DNA of 64,000 nt from Schizochytrium sp. CCTCC M209059 (taxonomy: Eukaryota; Sar; Bigyra; Thraustochytrida; Thraustochytriidae): NCBI GenBank assembly GCA_000818945.1, contig KN805383.1:299888-363887 (forward strand), given 5' to 3'. Numbering within the stretch: position 1 is the stretch's first letter; each line of letters starts with the position of its first letter. Shown here piece after piece: positions 1-10,891 of the stretch. Below the pieces are notes generated by a model, which was given only the letters and a program-made list of their open reading frames with translations, was not told the DNA's origin and searched no databases. The translations under genes and the position numbers were made by a program.

Positions 1-491
1 GACTGCATACCTTACAAATAATGAATTCTTGGCGTTATCTGCGGAGAACGCTCGAGCTTGATGCGATGAAGACATACCATAGAGAGAGTTCCGATTTTAT
101 TCTTTCACATCTTCAGAACATCGAAGGAAGAGTCACTGGCGTCATCACGAACGACGTGGCCCATACGAACAAAACCTCTCAACCAAGGCAAATGTGTCAA
201 TTTAATGAGATAATGTCATTTTTGCAGATCCAGAGAAATATATACAGGACAGGACCTTGATGAAGAACCCACGTGATTTTGTAAGACCACCCACCATGTG
301 GGGACGAAAAAAAGAAAAGAAAGGAAAGCATGCCTTTGGCAATGCAGACGTCAGCGAGAGTTCCCTTTATCCATTTTTCTTTCTTGTGAAAGCAAAAGAG
401 AAATTCGCTCGTCGACAATTCAATAAGTGGGCTCATGGTGACCTTTGCTCCATTTTCGTGGTCAAAGACTGAGCTGGATGGAATAAATAGA
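1..491. other. Intergenic flank downstream of the Myb gene
   Basis: No convincing gene. Short open frames occur on both strands, but none shows a recognisable domain. This is the 3' side of the minus-strand Myb gene, so its 3' untranslated region should lie here. Confidence 0.5.
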
Positions 492-2421
492 TCAGTAGCG
501 CTCCTTTTTGAAACCCTGCGATTGATCGTGATGCAAAGATGATGATGACGATGACGATGACGCCAGATTTCCAGTGCTATATGAATACTGATCTCGGGAC
601 ACATCGCCTTGCTGGTGCTGAGCCAAGTATGCTCTATCGTCCTGCAAAGCCATGTGTTGATTCGGGTATTGATTCGAATGCGCATACTCCATTCTGCTTG
701 ATTGCATGGGGTACTGTGGCCGAAGCTGGTACGCAGTGGCCTCTGATGGTACCGAAGTCGTCAAAAAAGAAGGGGGGGTGGAAGACTGCGGAAGCTCCAG
801 CAACGGCGGCAGCATGCCGCTTCGTGCACCATATGAGGGAGATAAAGGAGGGGATAGCCTTGGACTATGCCGTGGGGTCGGGGGGGAGTTTGTCCATGCT
901 TCTTGCGTACCCCAGGGCAAAGGTGCTTGTGACATGGCTGGTTGCGTGTGCGACTCGACGCGAGCTCCGCTTGAAGCACTCTCTGTATGAGGTAAGGGCG
1001 CAGATGTGGTGTGGTGGCGTGGAAGATGCTCTGCTTGATGTCTGAAACGTGGGGATTCAGGCATCAAGGCTGGCTCCGCTGCCAGGTATGATTGCGAAGA
1101 ACCAGAAAGATGGCCTGGCTGAGACAGTTCTTGGTAAACCTGTCCTTGTTCGTATGCCATTAAAGGCTGGTGTGAAGAGGACGAGGATGAGGACGACGAC
1201 GACGAAGACGACGACGACAACAGCATCGAAGAAGAGGGGTCTACCGCGTACTCAGTCCCCGGCAAACGACCTGATGGCTCTTGCACTGGCCCATGAAGGG
1301 AAAGCGACGATGGATGCGAGGTTACTGTGTGCTCCAAGGGCGCGGGCGCAAGATAGAATAGTTGGTCGTCTGCAACGAACGACCCAATCGGTGAGATCTG
1401 GAGGCCATCACTTGTGGAAGGGCTCACGCGCGGGCCCTTTTCTTCAAGAGTCTGTGTCTGCAGATCTTGACTCTGTGTCGGCATGAGGGGCGAGTGCATT
1501 GACGAGTGGGCAGACAAAGGCCTCAAATCAGACAGAGGTCTCGAGGCCGGCGAGGCAGATGCTGACGAAGACGAAGACGAAGATGAAGACGAAGATGACG
1601 AGGACGAGGCTCCCTGTATGGCTGGGTCCGGGGGTGCTCGCGGTGGGGGCTGCGGCGGAGGCAGCTGCGGGGGTTTGGGTGACTGGTGCAAAAGTTTTAG
1701 ACGTGTCTTGATCCCTGCTTCGGTCCGACCAGGAAGGTAAGACGCGATTTCGGACCACTTGTTACCGAGTCGCTGCTGGGCCTCCAGGATGAAAGCGTCT
1801 TCTTCGGCTGTCCATGCATCTCTACGGATGGTTGGATTGAGATGATTCAGATATCGCTCTCTGCATTGTTTGGCAGATCTGCCCGGAATGTACTTTGCTG
1901 CGAATCCCCAATTTTTCATGTGGGGATTTTTAGCGACAATGTCCAGAAGAAGATTGTCTTCCTCCGTGGTCCATCGGCCCTTGATGACATCTGGATCAAG
2001 TGATTTGTTCCAGCGCTGAAGACATTGCACATGAGACCTTCCCGGGACCTCTGTCGCGATTTTCTTCCATTGCTGACAATTATACTTTTTCACAGCGCGC
2101 CGCAAGAGCTCATCTTCCTCTGGTGTCCACCTGCGGCGCACGGGCTTACCCTTTGTTGTTTGTGAAGCATTTTCAGAACTTGATGCATCGCCACTCGAAG
2201 AGCTGCTACTCGAGCTGGTGCGAGTTGCGCCACTGCTTGCAGCGTTGCGAAGCGTAGGGGCGAAATTATGCTGGCGGGAACGTTGCGAAGGAGGCCATAC
2301 TTCGCCAGGTTGCTGTTGGCTTCCCGGGGGATACGAGGAGGCATACCTGGATGATGACTCGGTCGGAGCACTTTGTGAGCTTGTGGACTGGCGCTGTCGC
2401 TTTGCAGAGGAAGCACTCTCA

Positions 2422-2464
<43 letters not shown>

Positions 2465-2537
2465 GATGATGATGTTGCTGCTGCTGCTGCTGCTGCTGCT
2501 GGCGAGCTCTAGGTGTCGATGTACGGGTACGCTTCAT
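492..2537 (-). CDS. Three-repeat Myb (R1R2R3) transcription factor with poly-Gln and poly-Ser tracts
   Basis: Predicted nuclear DNA-binding protein of 681 aa. The open frame runs further upstream but opens with TTG at 2555; the first ATG is at 2537 (MKRTRTST). Three consecutive Myb/SANT repeats lie at about residues 136-180, 188-234 and 240-284. R1 has the full Trp triad (W137, W157, W176). In R2 the third Trp is Tyr (Y229), and in R3 the third Trp position holds Leu (L280), so the recognition helix of R3 is unusual. The N-terminus carries long Gln runs, coded partly by pure CAA (2422-2465 on the plus strand) and partly by CAG. Ser runs flank the Myb block and recur near residues 310-330 and 440-460. 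Known 3R-Myb proteins of plants, animals and protists mostly act in cell-cycle and developmental transcription; the target here is unknown. The family call is firm, the role is inference. Confidence 0.9.
2422..2501. repeat. (TTG)n then (CTG)n coding microsatellites in the Myb gene
   Basis: A pure TTG/TGT run (2422-2465) is followed by a short ATG-rich spacer (His codons) and then a CTG run (about 2476-2501). On the minus strand these encode the poly-Gln, His and poly-Gln tract near the Myb N-terminus. Confidence 0.9.
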
Positions 2538-2755
2538 TTGTGGCGCCCACGTCAAACAAAATCACGACTGCGGCTCCCCAAAACAAGAATCGACTCGACT
2601 AGATTGCCGCAATATATTCGGGGGGTTTGTTGCCGGACCAACTGAACGGACGCAGCACACTCTCTTACAGCCAAGAGCAGTGTAGTACTAAGGCCTTCTC
2701 CAAACGGGTCGATATGCGTCCCCGCTCTCCGCTCGAGTCTCGCTCGCTCCGTCCA

Positions 2756-2782
2756 ACTGACTGACTGACTGACTGACTGACT
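2756..2782. repeat. (GACT)n tetranucleotide microsatellite
   Basis: About six and a half perfect copies of a GACT unit, upstream of the Myb gene. Confidence 0.9.
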
Positions 2783-3470
2783 TACTGTCTGTTTGTATGT
2801 CTCTCTCACTCTCACTCTCCCTCGTTTGCTCTGGCCCGAACGCGGTCCCAGGATACGGAAAGGTCCAGGGTCTGCGCGACCAGGCAGGCACCAAGCCGCG
2901 CGAGTCAGGCCAAGCTTCGTCCGCGAGACCGGCCGTCGGGCGCAGCTTCCCCTGCGCGCTGGAAAGGGACCCGGCGCAGGTCGTTCGTTCGCTCGGTCGG
3001 TCGTTCGGTCGGCCGGTCGCCCGGCAAGATCTCGCCCGGACAATCCGGGACTGCGCGGTCCCGCTCCCTCTCCTCGAGCGTCCGCCGCCGCAGGTAAGCA
3101 AAGGAGGGAAGAAGGCTTGCGGGAGGCTGGCTGGGATCGCGAGAGACCTGTTTGGGGCGAAGTTCGTTGTAGCCCGACCTGCTGCTGCCAGTGCTCGCCT
3201 CGCTTGCGGGCCTCGCCTTTCTTGGGCCCTTTCAAGCTCGGTCGCCCGCCCAGGCGGCCGCGACGGCTTTCTCCCGTTTGTCTTCCTCTCGTTCCCCCGA
3301 GAACTGGGCCCGGCAAATATCACAGCAGCGGTGTCCTCACCGCAGCGATGGCCCGCAGCGCGTTCTTTCCCCACAAAAAGCCGAGAATCGGTCACCTCGT
3401 CCTCGGCGGAGCCTGAGGTCGAGTTGGCGGCCGACGCTTGCGCGCTTCACGGACAAGACCTGCCCGCCTA

Positions 3471-3546
3471 CCTTGGCTTGCCTTGGCTTGCCTTGCTTTG
3501 CTTTGCTTTGCTTTGCCTTGCCTTGCCTTGCCTTGCCTTGCCTTGC
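3471..3546. repeat. Compound pentanucleotide repeat (CTTGC and CTTTG units)
   Basis: A compound array whose unit changes from CTTGC/CTTGG to CTTTG and back to CCTTG. Its units are one or two substitutions away from the GCTCT array 600 bp downstream. Confidence 0.85.
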
Positions 3547-4147
3547 CCTGCCGCGCCGTGTCCTTTCGCGCTCTGCGCCTATTCTCTCTGCTTGCGCGCG
3601 CACTCAGTGCTGCTTTGGGTTTCGGTTTCGGTCTCGGTCTCCTTGCGTTGCTGCAGAGATGCCGGGGCAGTCGAGTGCGAGCGAGCGAGCGAGCGAGCGA
3701 AAAAGCTCGCCGAGTTCAACGCGAACTCTGCGCACGCCGAAGCTCGCGCCGGAGGTCTCTGTTCTTGCAGTGCGCGCGCTAGCTAGCGGTCTGAACGCGG
3801 TCCGCGCGCGCTTTGGCTGCCTTTCCGGGTGGGGTGTTCGGGCGCAGCAGCAACAACAGGCTCGCCTCCTCGATTCGGCGCCGCGTACCCTTTTCCTTGC
3901 TCCGCGAGCTTTCCTTCCTTCCTTTCCGCGTCGCGAGCGCGCTAGACGCGGACCCTTGCCTGCGCTTTACCCCCGCTCGCCGCTCGCTCGTGCGGAGACA
4001 GCTCGTTCCGCACGAGCTCCGCGTGAGCAAGCGATGCCTCCTTGCGAGCGACGCCTCGCGAGGTCGGAGATGAAGTGAGTCTGCCCTGTCTCTTTTCGAG
4101 CTCCGGCGCCTTCGACGAGCACGCACACTCTCCCCACGAGCCTTTCG

Positions 4148-4711
4148 GCTCTGCTCTGCTCTGCTCTGCTCTGCTCTGCTCTGCTCTGCTCTGCTCTGCT
4201 CTGCTCTGCTCTGCTCTGCTCTGCTCTGCTCTGCTCTGCTCTGCTCTGCTCTGCTCTGCTCTGCTCTGCTCTGCTCTGCTCTGCTCTGCTCTGCTCTGCT
4301 CTGCTCTGCTCTGCTCTGCTCTGCTCTGCTCTGCTCTGCTCTGCTCTGCTCTGCTCTGCTCTGCTCTGCTCTGCTCTGCTCTGCTCTGCTCTGCTCTGCT
4401 CTGCTCTGCTCTGCTCTGCTCTGCTCTGCTCTGCTCTGCTCTGCTCTGCTCTGCTCTGCTCTGCTCTGCTCTGCTCTGCTCTGCTCTGCTCTGCTCTGCT
4501 CTGCTCTGCTCTGCTCTGCTCTGCTCTGCTCTGCTCTGCTCTGCTCTGCTCTGCTCTGCTCTGCTCTGCTCTGCTCTGCTCTGCTCTGCTCTGCTCTGCT
4601 CTGCTCTGCTCTGCTCTGCTCTGCTCTGCTCTGCTCTGCTCTGCTCTGCTCTGCTCTGCTCTGCTCTGCTCTGCTCTGCTCTGCTCTGCTCTGCTCTGCT
4701 CTGCTCTGCTC
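4148..4711. repeat. 564-bp perfect (GCTCT)n array
   Basis: About 113 copies of a five-base unit with no substitution that I can see. Because 5 is not a multiple of 3, it opens all forward frames as a Ser-Ala-Leu-Leu-Cys pattern, which explains the long spurious frame across it. A short relative of the same unit occurs at about 31405-31443. Confidence 0.98.
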
Positions 4712-4841
4712 GGCTTATGGCTTATGGCTTTCTTGCACGAAACTCCTGCCGTCTGCTCCGCTCTGCTCTACCCCGGTCCGCGTACGCCGCGTGCAGAAGG
4801 AGAGAAAGAAAGAAAGCAGGAAAGCAGGGCAGAACTGCGGC

Positions 4842-5214
4842 NNNNNNNNNNNNNNNNNNNNNNNNNNNNNNNNNNNNNNNNNNNNNNNNNNNNNNNNNNN
4901 NNNNNNNNNNNNNNNNNNNNNNNNNNNNNNNNNNNNNNNNNNNNNNNNNNNNNNNNNNNNNNNNNNNNNNNNNNNNNNNNNNNNNNNNNNNNNNNNNNNN
5001 NNNNNNNNNNNNNNNNNNNNNNNNNNNNNNNNNNNNNNNNNNNNNNNNNNNNNNNNNNNNNNNNNNNNNNNNNNNNNNNNNNNNNNNNNNNNNNNNNNNN
5101 NNNNNNNNNNNNNNNNNNNNNNNNNNNNNNNNNNNNNNNNNNNNNNNNNNNNNNNNNNNNNNNNNNNNNNNNNNNNNNNNNNNNNNNNNNNNNNNNNNNN
5201 NNNNNNNNNNNNNN
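4842..5214. other. Assembly gap (373 N)
   Basis: A run of 373 undetermined bases, 130 bp after the end of the GCTCT array. The real length and content are unknown. Confidence 0.99.
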
Positions 5215-5736
5215 GCGCCGGCCGGGTCCCGCGGCGCGGGATGGAGAACTGCGCGCGGCCGCCAGCGCGCGAGCGGCAGGCGCGAGCCTGGACCGCGGTG
5301 GGCCTCGATTTCTGCTGCCTGCTTGCCTGCTTGCCTGCTTTTGCTTGTGGCGAAGTCTCTCTCCGGGGTGTGTTTTTCTGGTTTTCCTGGTTAGGGAATG
5401 GCGCGGTGCGGTGTAGAGGCTGGATGTACGAGGGGATGATGCGGCGTGGTCCGCTCGAGGTGCCTCGAGGGCGACCGGGGCTGTGTGCAGGAGGGCGATC
5501 GCAGGCCGCCGCCGTACAGCTTGACGAGCGGCCCGGCCTGCGACAGCAACAAGCAAAAAAACAAACAAGCAAGCAAGCAAGCAAGCAAGAGACCGAGCTG
5601 CTGTCGGCGCGCAAAGCGCCCTCAACGGAACGAAGAACTGAAGGAAACCCGAGGGAAATAAATGCCTCGGGCCTGGCAGTTTGGACCTGGAGGCCTCAGC
5701 TTGCTGTTGGTCTTGTTGGCCGCACGGGCACGAGTT

Positions 5737-5815
5737 GTTAGTTCGTTCGTTCGTTCGTTCGTTCGATCGATCGATCGTTCATTCAATCGACCGATCGATC
5801 GATCGTTAGTTCTTC
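5737..5815. repeat. Tetranucleotide cluster (GTTC, GATC, AATC-like units)
   Basis: Perfect GTTC copies grade into GATC and ATTC/AATC copies, then GATC again. Preceded by an AAGC run (about 5556-5588) and followed by a CACGC run (about 5889-5913). Confidence 0.8.
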
Positions 5816-6325
5816 ACATCGACTTGTTAGTTGGGTCTGCTCTTGGGCCACCTTGCTTGAGCTGCTGGCTGGCTGTGGCTGCCACTTCGAGCACGCCACG
5901 CCACGCCACGCCGCTGCCGCTGCCGCCCGATGTTCATATATTGGCCCTATACAACAGTGCAGAGAGCGCTAGCCAGCCCGCGTGAAACCCACCTGGCTGT
6001 GGCCAATGGTGGCTTGCTGGCTGGCTGGCTGGCTGGCTGGTTGCCAGCACCTGCAGCACGCTCGTCCACGATTCCCCCCTCCATCATCGCCGACCACGAC
6101 TCGCCACGCCGAGCCAGGCACCTGACATCCTTTGCGCTCCCGAGCGAGCGAGCCAAGCCCGCCCCGCTTGCAGCGCGTAAAAACCGGCCAATTCGAGAGG
6201 AGCCATCGCGGCCGCCGTCTCCCGCCGAACGTGAACGAGTCCAGCCTCCGCCCTCTGCCTCGGCGTCGCGGCCTTCCGCGTCGGCCATCTCCTTTCCCGC
6301 GCGCTTCCCTCTCCGCGCCCTCTGC

Positions 6326-6430
6326 CGCTATCGCTATCGCTGTCGCTGTCGCTGTCGCTGTCGCCGTCGCTGTTGCGGCTGTTGCGCTGTTGCTATCGCT
6401 GTTGCTATCGCTGTTGCTATCGCCGCTGTT
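6326..6430. repeat. Hexanucleotide-like repeat (CGCTAT, CGCTGT, TGCTAT)
   Basis: About 100 bp of imperfect six-base units ending in TAT or TGT. No gene overlaps it convincingly. Confidence 0.75.
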
Positions 6431-8303
6431 GAAGGCCACACAGGTAGAAGTAAGGTGGCACTAAACTACAGCGAGAACTGCGCCCCGCCCGTCGGCCGCG
6501 CCCGCGCTCGAGGAGCGCTTGTCCCTGCGCACGGCGGTCTTCGTGTCCCCGCTCGCGGCCGGCGCGGGCGAGGGATCACGATGGGGCGGGGCGCAGGCCT
6601 ATGATCAATGTCGCAAACCTTGGAGGCTTGTGCGACCGCGGCGATACTCGCGCTGCTCCGGGCGCGCGGCGGCATCGATATACAGAAAGCCTCGCGCACA
6701 GTCTGCGCTGCCGAGTCTGCGTGGCTCCGACCTCCCTCGGCGCGGCCGCAGCGACGGCGGTATCGGCGGAGGAAGGCGGGCCGTGCGGCGGCTGCGAGCG
6801 AGCGAGGGACCGAGCGCGGGCGTTCTCTTGGTGTGACCAGGTAGGTCGAGCTCGCTCTGGCTGGCTGGCTGGTTGGATGCTCGCTCGACATGAAAATGGC
6901 CCACGCCGCCGCCGCGGCGCGAGGCGACTCGAGCTTGCAGTGCAGATCCCGAGGCCAGCCAGGGCAATGCTGCGGCGAGCAAGCGAGGCCAGGACCTCGT
7001 CCTCCGCTCGAGCGGCAGCTGCAGGCTGGCCGCGCCGACCGAGCCGAGCGGAGGTCGCGAGTTTTTAGAGGTGAGCAAGGAAGGCGGTGCACAAGCCGCC
7101 CCAAAGATAAGTCCCGAGTGCGAGGTGTGGGGCTGCCTCGAGACGCTAACGGTGGTGCTGTGGCAGCTCCGAGCGCGGCAGAAAAAGAGGCGAGACCTGG
7201 CCGGACTCCAGGAGAGAAGAGGAGAGGAGAGGAGAGTGTCGCAGCCGCTCCGGGCGTGGAAAGATTGAAAGGACACGGCGAGTACTATGCATGGGAAAAT
7301 AACGCTCCGACCCGCCATTCATTCGTCCTCGGAGGTGAGGCAGAATCCACGGAGGTGGCGGGTGCTGGAAATTCTATGTCGTCGCTGCGACGTGCCTTGG
7401 AGAAGAAGAAATCATGGGCGCAGCGGCGTGGCGAGCGACAGCGATTGACAAATTGGGAGCGAAAGTGGGGCGCCGCTGCCGGCAGCAGTGCGGCATGCTC
7501 CCTCCAACCTCCGACGCGTCTTGCGTTTCTGCCGCTCGGGACAAAACAACAAGGGACACGCAGACACGCGCGCGCGCACGCGGCAGTGGTAAATTCTTGT
7601 GGTGGCCATGGGAGATAGGATGGATCAAGGTCCCGAAGCTCGCTGCACCTGACCAGCTGTGGTTGCTTGTCATGGCTACACTAACCCGCCGGTGTGGCCG
7701 CACCGCTGCCCGCCGCCACTGACATGGGTCGGTCGGTGATGAGATGGACACACCCCGTCCGTGCCTCTGAATCAAGGATGGCGTCATTTTCTCAAGCTGC
7801 AGCTTCCGATTATGGCTGCGGTCTTCGCAGCACGAGTGTCTTGGTTTTTGGTTCAACACTCATCGACCATGGCGACTGCGAGCCGGTCTGCGAACCACGT
7901 TTTCCCTGAACAGGGGAGGTTGACGCATTATTTGGCCGTTCCGATGAAAGAGCCAGACACTGCACCGGCAGCAGCAGCCGACTGCGATGAACAATTCGGT
8001 CCAGCTTAAATCTCGGGAGTGATACAGTACGCGGACCAGGGTGCGCGTGTATGATCACGCATTAAATGTGCAGTCGTCAGCACGCATAAAAGTGCTCGCA
8101 AGAAATAACCCCGTCTGCAAAACGCCGTCCGTCAACGGCCACACTGATACTGCCACGAGTCAATCCTCGAATCTCCCTTTTCTTTATTTATACTGTATAT
8201 ACCAGGTAAAGGCCTCCAATTTCCAAGGGCCGGATAGGCCACGTATCCGTGGTCGGTTGGTGCAAGGTGACGTCATTACATTCTTTCCTTTTTTCTTTCT
8301 TTC

Positions 8304-8309
8304 TTTATT
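8304..8309 (-). terminator. AATAAA polyadenylation hexamer for the RMT2-like gene
   Basis: TTTATT on the plus strand reads AATAAA on the minus strand, 30 bp past the stop codon of the RMT2-like gene, inside a T-rich (plus-strand) tract. A canonical eukaryotic poly(A) signal by position; use is inferred. Confidence 0.5.
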
Positions 8310-8339
8310 TTTGTTTGTTGTTGAAAGAAACCCACTCAC

Positions 8340-9506
8340 TCATGCGTCCGTGGCCGCGGTGGTCGGACGCATGACGCAAATTGGCAGGTAGTATGTGTCA
8401 TTCCACCAGTATCGACGCTTGACGCCTTGCCATGTATCGTCAGCATTGGCATCAGCCTCGAGTTCGCAAGGCTGAAAGCTCGCCTCAATACCCATGTGGT
8501 CGAGCTGCAACTGCACAACCTGACAACATACGCCATGAAAGAAAATGTTGCGAGGACAAAGACCATTGAAAAAAGAATACACTCCACCTGGCCGGAGCAG
8601 CCTAGGCAAGTTGTCTTGAAACGCCTTGAGGTCGGCATAGTACTCGCCATACGTGTCAAAGAAGATACCATCGAATTGGCCAATTGAGGCGACGTGCTCT
8701 TGCCAGCGCCCAAAGACAATCTCAACGCCAGGTTTCTTGTCCCAGCCGTCATCGAGCATGCGCTTGTACACTTGGGGATGCGCTTCGATAATAACGTGCC
8801 GACGAGGCTTGTGTTCCTGAATGTACGAATCTACAATGCCCATGCCAAAGCCAACGTTAAGAACGTCACCTGTTGGGGTCTGCTCGCTGCTCTCTTCTGT
8901 GGTAAGCGCACCTCGCTGGCAAATGACTTGCGCGTGCAGCTGCATCAGTGGACGCTCCCATTCCATCATGACCGCATCTCCGTTCGGGTCCATGAGTTTT
9001 TGCTCATCCGAGGTGTACTCCACGTTCGACTTGAGATAGTCCTCGTTGGCAGCCATGGGTCCACGCTCGAGCTTGCGTTTTTCGATAGCGCCCAACAGCA
9101 TTTCCGCACGCACGCCATGATCCACGAGCAAGTCCACCACAGCTTGATGACCTGCCTCGAGAGCATACTCACCGGCACATCGCCCCTTGCGGTCTAGCGC
9201 ATTCCATGGAGCCCCTCGTTCCAAAAGTGTCTTGACCACCTCAATGAGGCCCAGCTGAGACGCCACCATGAGCACGCTCGCCCCGGACTCCTCGTCTTGG
9301 TAGCTTGAGGCGTTCTCTGGGTCTTTATCGAGGCAAGACCTCGTCTTGGCCAGCAAGCCTTCCGCATCAGGCGCAGGCCCAGGCGCAGCTCCGCTCTTCG
9401 CGCCGCTGTTCTCCTCCTCAGAAGCCGCCTTGGCTGGCGCTTCGGCCGCTTCACGAGCGGCGCACAGCGCCTGCCAAAGCTCTGCACCAGCAGTCATGGC
9501 CGCCAT
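8340..9506 (-). CDS. RMT2-type protein arginine N-methyltransferase with N-terminal ankyrin repeats
   Basis: SAM-dependent methyltransferase of 388 aa. The start is the first ATG (9506) in a Kozak-like context; a second ATG lies three codons later, and the frame extends upstream without ATG support. Residues about 74-134 form ankyrin-like repeats (LMVASQLGLIEVVKTLLERG and a second unit). The catalytic half has the SAM-binding glycine motif VLNVGFGMGIVD (215-226), an acidic residue after the next strand (E241), and FFDTYGEYYADL (282-293). This order (ankyrin plus RMT2-like methyltransferase) and the length match fungal Rmt2, which methylates the delta nitrogen of Arg in ribosomal protein L12, and the related guanidinoacetate methyltransferases. 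Substrate here is inferred. Divergent from RPB8, with 468 bp between the two start codons. Confidence 0.88.
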   Translation of the reverse strand: MAAMTAGAELWQALCAAREAAEAPAKAASEEENSGAKSGAAPGPAPDAEGLLAKTRSCLDKDPENASSYQDEESGASVLMVASQLGLIEVVKTLLERGAPWNALDRKGRCAGEYALEAGHQAVVDLLVDHGVRAEMLLGAIEKRKLERGPMAANEDYLKSNVEYTSDEQKLMDPNGDAVMMEWERPLMQLHAQVICQRGALTTEESSEQTPTGDVLNVGFGMGIVDSYIQEHKPRRHVIIEAHPQVYKRMLDDGWDKKPGVEIVFGRWQEHVASIGQFDGIFFDTYGEYYADLKAFQDNLPRLLRPGGVYSFFNGLCPRNIFFHGVCCQVVQLQLDHMGIEASFQPCELEADANADDTWQGVKRRYWWNDTYYLPICVMRPTTAATDA

Positions 9507-9974
9507 GGCGTCCACACGCTTCGACAGAAAGCACGAACTTTGGCGTCCCGCGATTGGGCAGAATTTGCCAGACCTATCTCCGCGCTCCGCGCAGCCTCTT
9601 CGAACCGCGCGCAGCTTGCAGACCCTTGGCCAAAGGAAGGAAATAAATGATTTGCGCTCTCGATCTCCGCGAGCACTCCGTCTTGGTGGCCACGAGCGTA
9701 GCGGAACCAATAAAGAACCGTTAAGGAACCACACTGCTTTTCCTTCCTTTGTTTGGTTGCGAAGGCTCCGTCAGTCAGCTAGACCCCGATTGAGTTTGTT
9801 TGCTCCGTTTGGCGCGCGCGGTCGCTCGCTCGCTTGCTTGCTTGCTAGCTGGCTCGCTAGCCCGCACCGGCGCCTTTCGTCTCTCGCGAAGCTTCCTTCC
9901 CCTTCCCCTTCCCCCCTCGCCTCCCTTCCCGCGCGCGGGCGCGCTTCGTGACCGCCTCCCACCACTTGGCCAAC

Positions 9975-10448
9975 ATGGCGGACGACGAGGAGCGCAGCGG
10001 CATCCTCTTCGAGGACACCTTCGAGGTGAAGGACGTCAACCCGAAGGGCAAGAGTTCGACGCAGTTCAAGAATGTCTCGCGGATTGTAGCACGCGGCGCG
10101 ACCTTTGAGATGGACCTTGTCGTTGATATCCAGTCCGAGCTTTTCCCCATGGCCATGAACGAGCGCTTCACGCTCGCTCTCGCGAGCACACTCGACATGG
10201 ACGGCAAGCCCGATGATGGCACGTACAACCAGAGCGGCGCGCCCACTCTCCTTGACAAGTTTGACTACGGAATGCACGGTCGTGTCTTTAGCTACGAGTA
10301 CGTCGGCGAAGGTGAGCACAGGGTCGCCATCTACGCCTCGTACGGTGGTCTCCTTATGAAGCTTGTTGGCGACCAGCGCAAGCTTAACACCATCGACCTC
10401 GACACCCGCATTTACTGCCTGCTCAAACGTAGTAGCGACAGCGATTGA
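9975..10448 (+). CDS. RPB8: DNA-directed RNA polymerases I, II and III subunit RPABC3 (RPB8)
   Basis: 157-aa shared subunit of all three nuclear RNA polymerases. The chosen ATG (9975) gives the typical start MADDEERSGILFEDTFEVKD; nine codons upstream in frame look untranslated. The central part shows the family's dominant features: SRIVARGATFEMDLVVDIQSE, the segment around GMHGRVFSYEYVG, and the conserved C-terminal strand YASYGGLLMKLVGD followed by LDTRIYCLLKR. Length agrees with the usual ~145-155 aa. It is convergent with the mitochondrial carrier gene. Confidence 0.96.
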   Translation: MADDEERSGILFEDTFEVKDVNPKGKSSTQFKNVSRIVARGATFEMDLVVDIQSELFPMAMNERFTLALASTLDMDGKPDDGTYNQSGAPTLLDKFDYGMHGRVFSYEYVGEGEHRVAIYASYGGLLMKLVGDQRKLNTIDLDTRIYCLLKRSSDSD

Positions 10449-10891
10449 TTTTGACCACTGCTTTACTTTCCTTCTCATTGGCTTTTCGTCTTGCTTCTGT
10501 TCTCGCCGCGAACGTTTTTTTGTTTTGTTTTGTTTTTTCCAAGAAAAGTTGAAGACACGACAAGGCTCTTTTCTTGTCGCACCTTCAATCTTGGTTTCGT
10601 TCTGATCACGAACTCTATCCCAAATAAAACCACACGGCAAAGCATGGAAAATGCTAAAATCTTATCACCGGAGTAACTTACAGTTAGAAAAACGCATAGA
10701 GTCGTTTGCCCTTTGATAGGTTTCTATCATCAATAACACGAAGACAGCAAGCATCCAGTCAGGCGTCGGCGTTTGTGGTCGAACAAAAGGGAAACTGCCG
10801 GCGCATCAACACAAAAGTTCATTTCTTTTTTCTTTCTTTTCCCCCCTTTTTTGTTCTACAATTTACAGAAGTGAAACAACAATTATGATAC
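10449..10891. other. Convergent 3' region between RPB8 and the carrier gene
   Basis: 443 bp with T-rich and A-rich stretches, expected to hold the two 3' untranslated regions. No gene seen. Confidence 0.6.
10623..10628 (+). terminator. AATAAA polyadenylation hexamer for RPB8
   Basis: AATAAA lies 175 bp past the RPB8 stop codon, after a T-rich stretch. Use is inferred from position. Confidence 0.5.

Larger units (their letters stand above)
2538..8339. other. Gene-poor, microsatellite-rich desert between the Myb and RMT2-like genes
   Basis: About 5.8 kb with no open frame that looks like a protein. The long frames here read through CT-rich or GC-rich simple sequence in several phases at once. 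It holds runs of GACT (2756-2782), CTTGC/CTTTG (about 3471-3546), GCTCT (4148-4711), AAGC (about 5556-5588), GTTC/GATC (about 5737-5815), CACGC (about 5889-5913), CTGG (about 6008-6042) and CGCTGT-like hexamers (about 6326-6430), plus a run of N. The Myb promoter must lie at its left end. Confidence 0.6.

Noticed and set aside
4148..4711. Possible telomeric or CRISPR-like array
   Set aside because: A pure five-base microsatellite with no spacers. The unit is not a known telomere repeat, and the site is internal.
4042..5394. 450-aa frame with repeated Ser-Ala-Leu-Leu-Cys
   Set aside because: It is the translation of the GCTCT array and continues through the N gap. No domain and no natural start.
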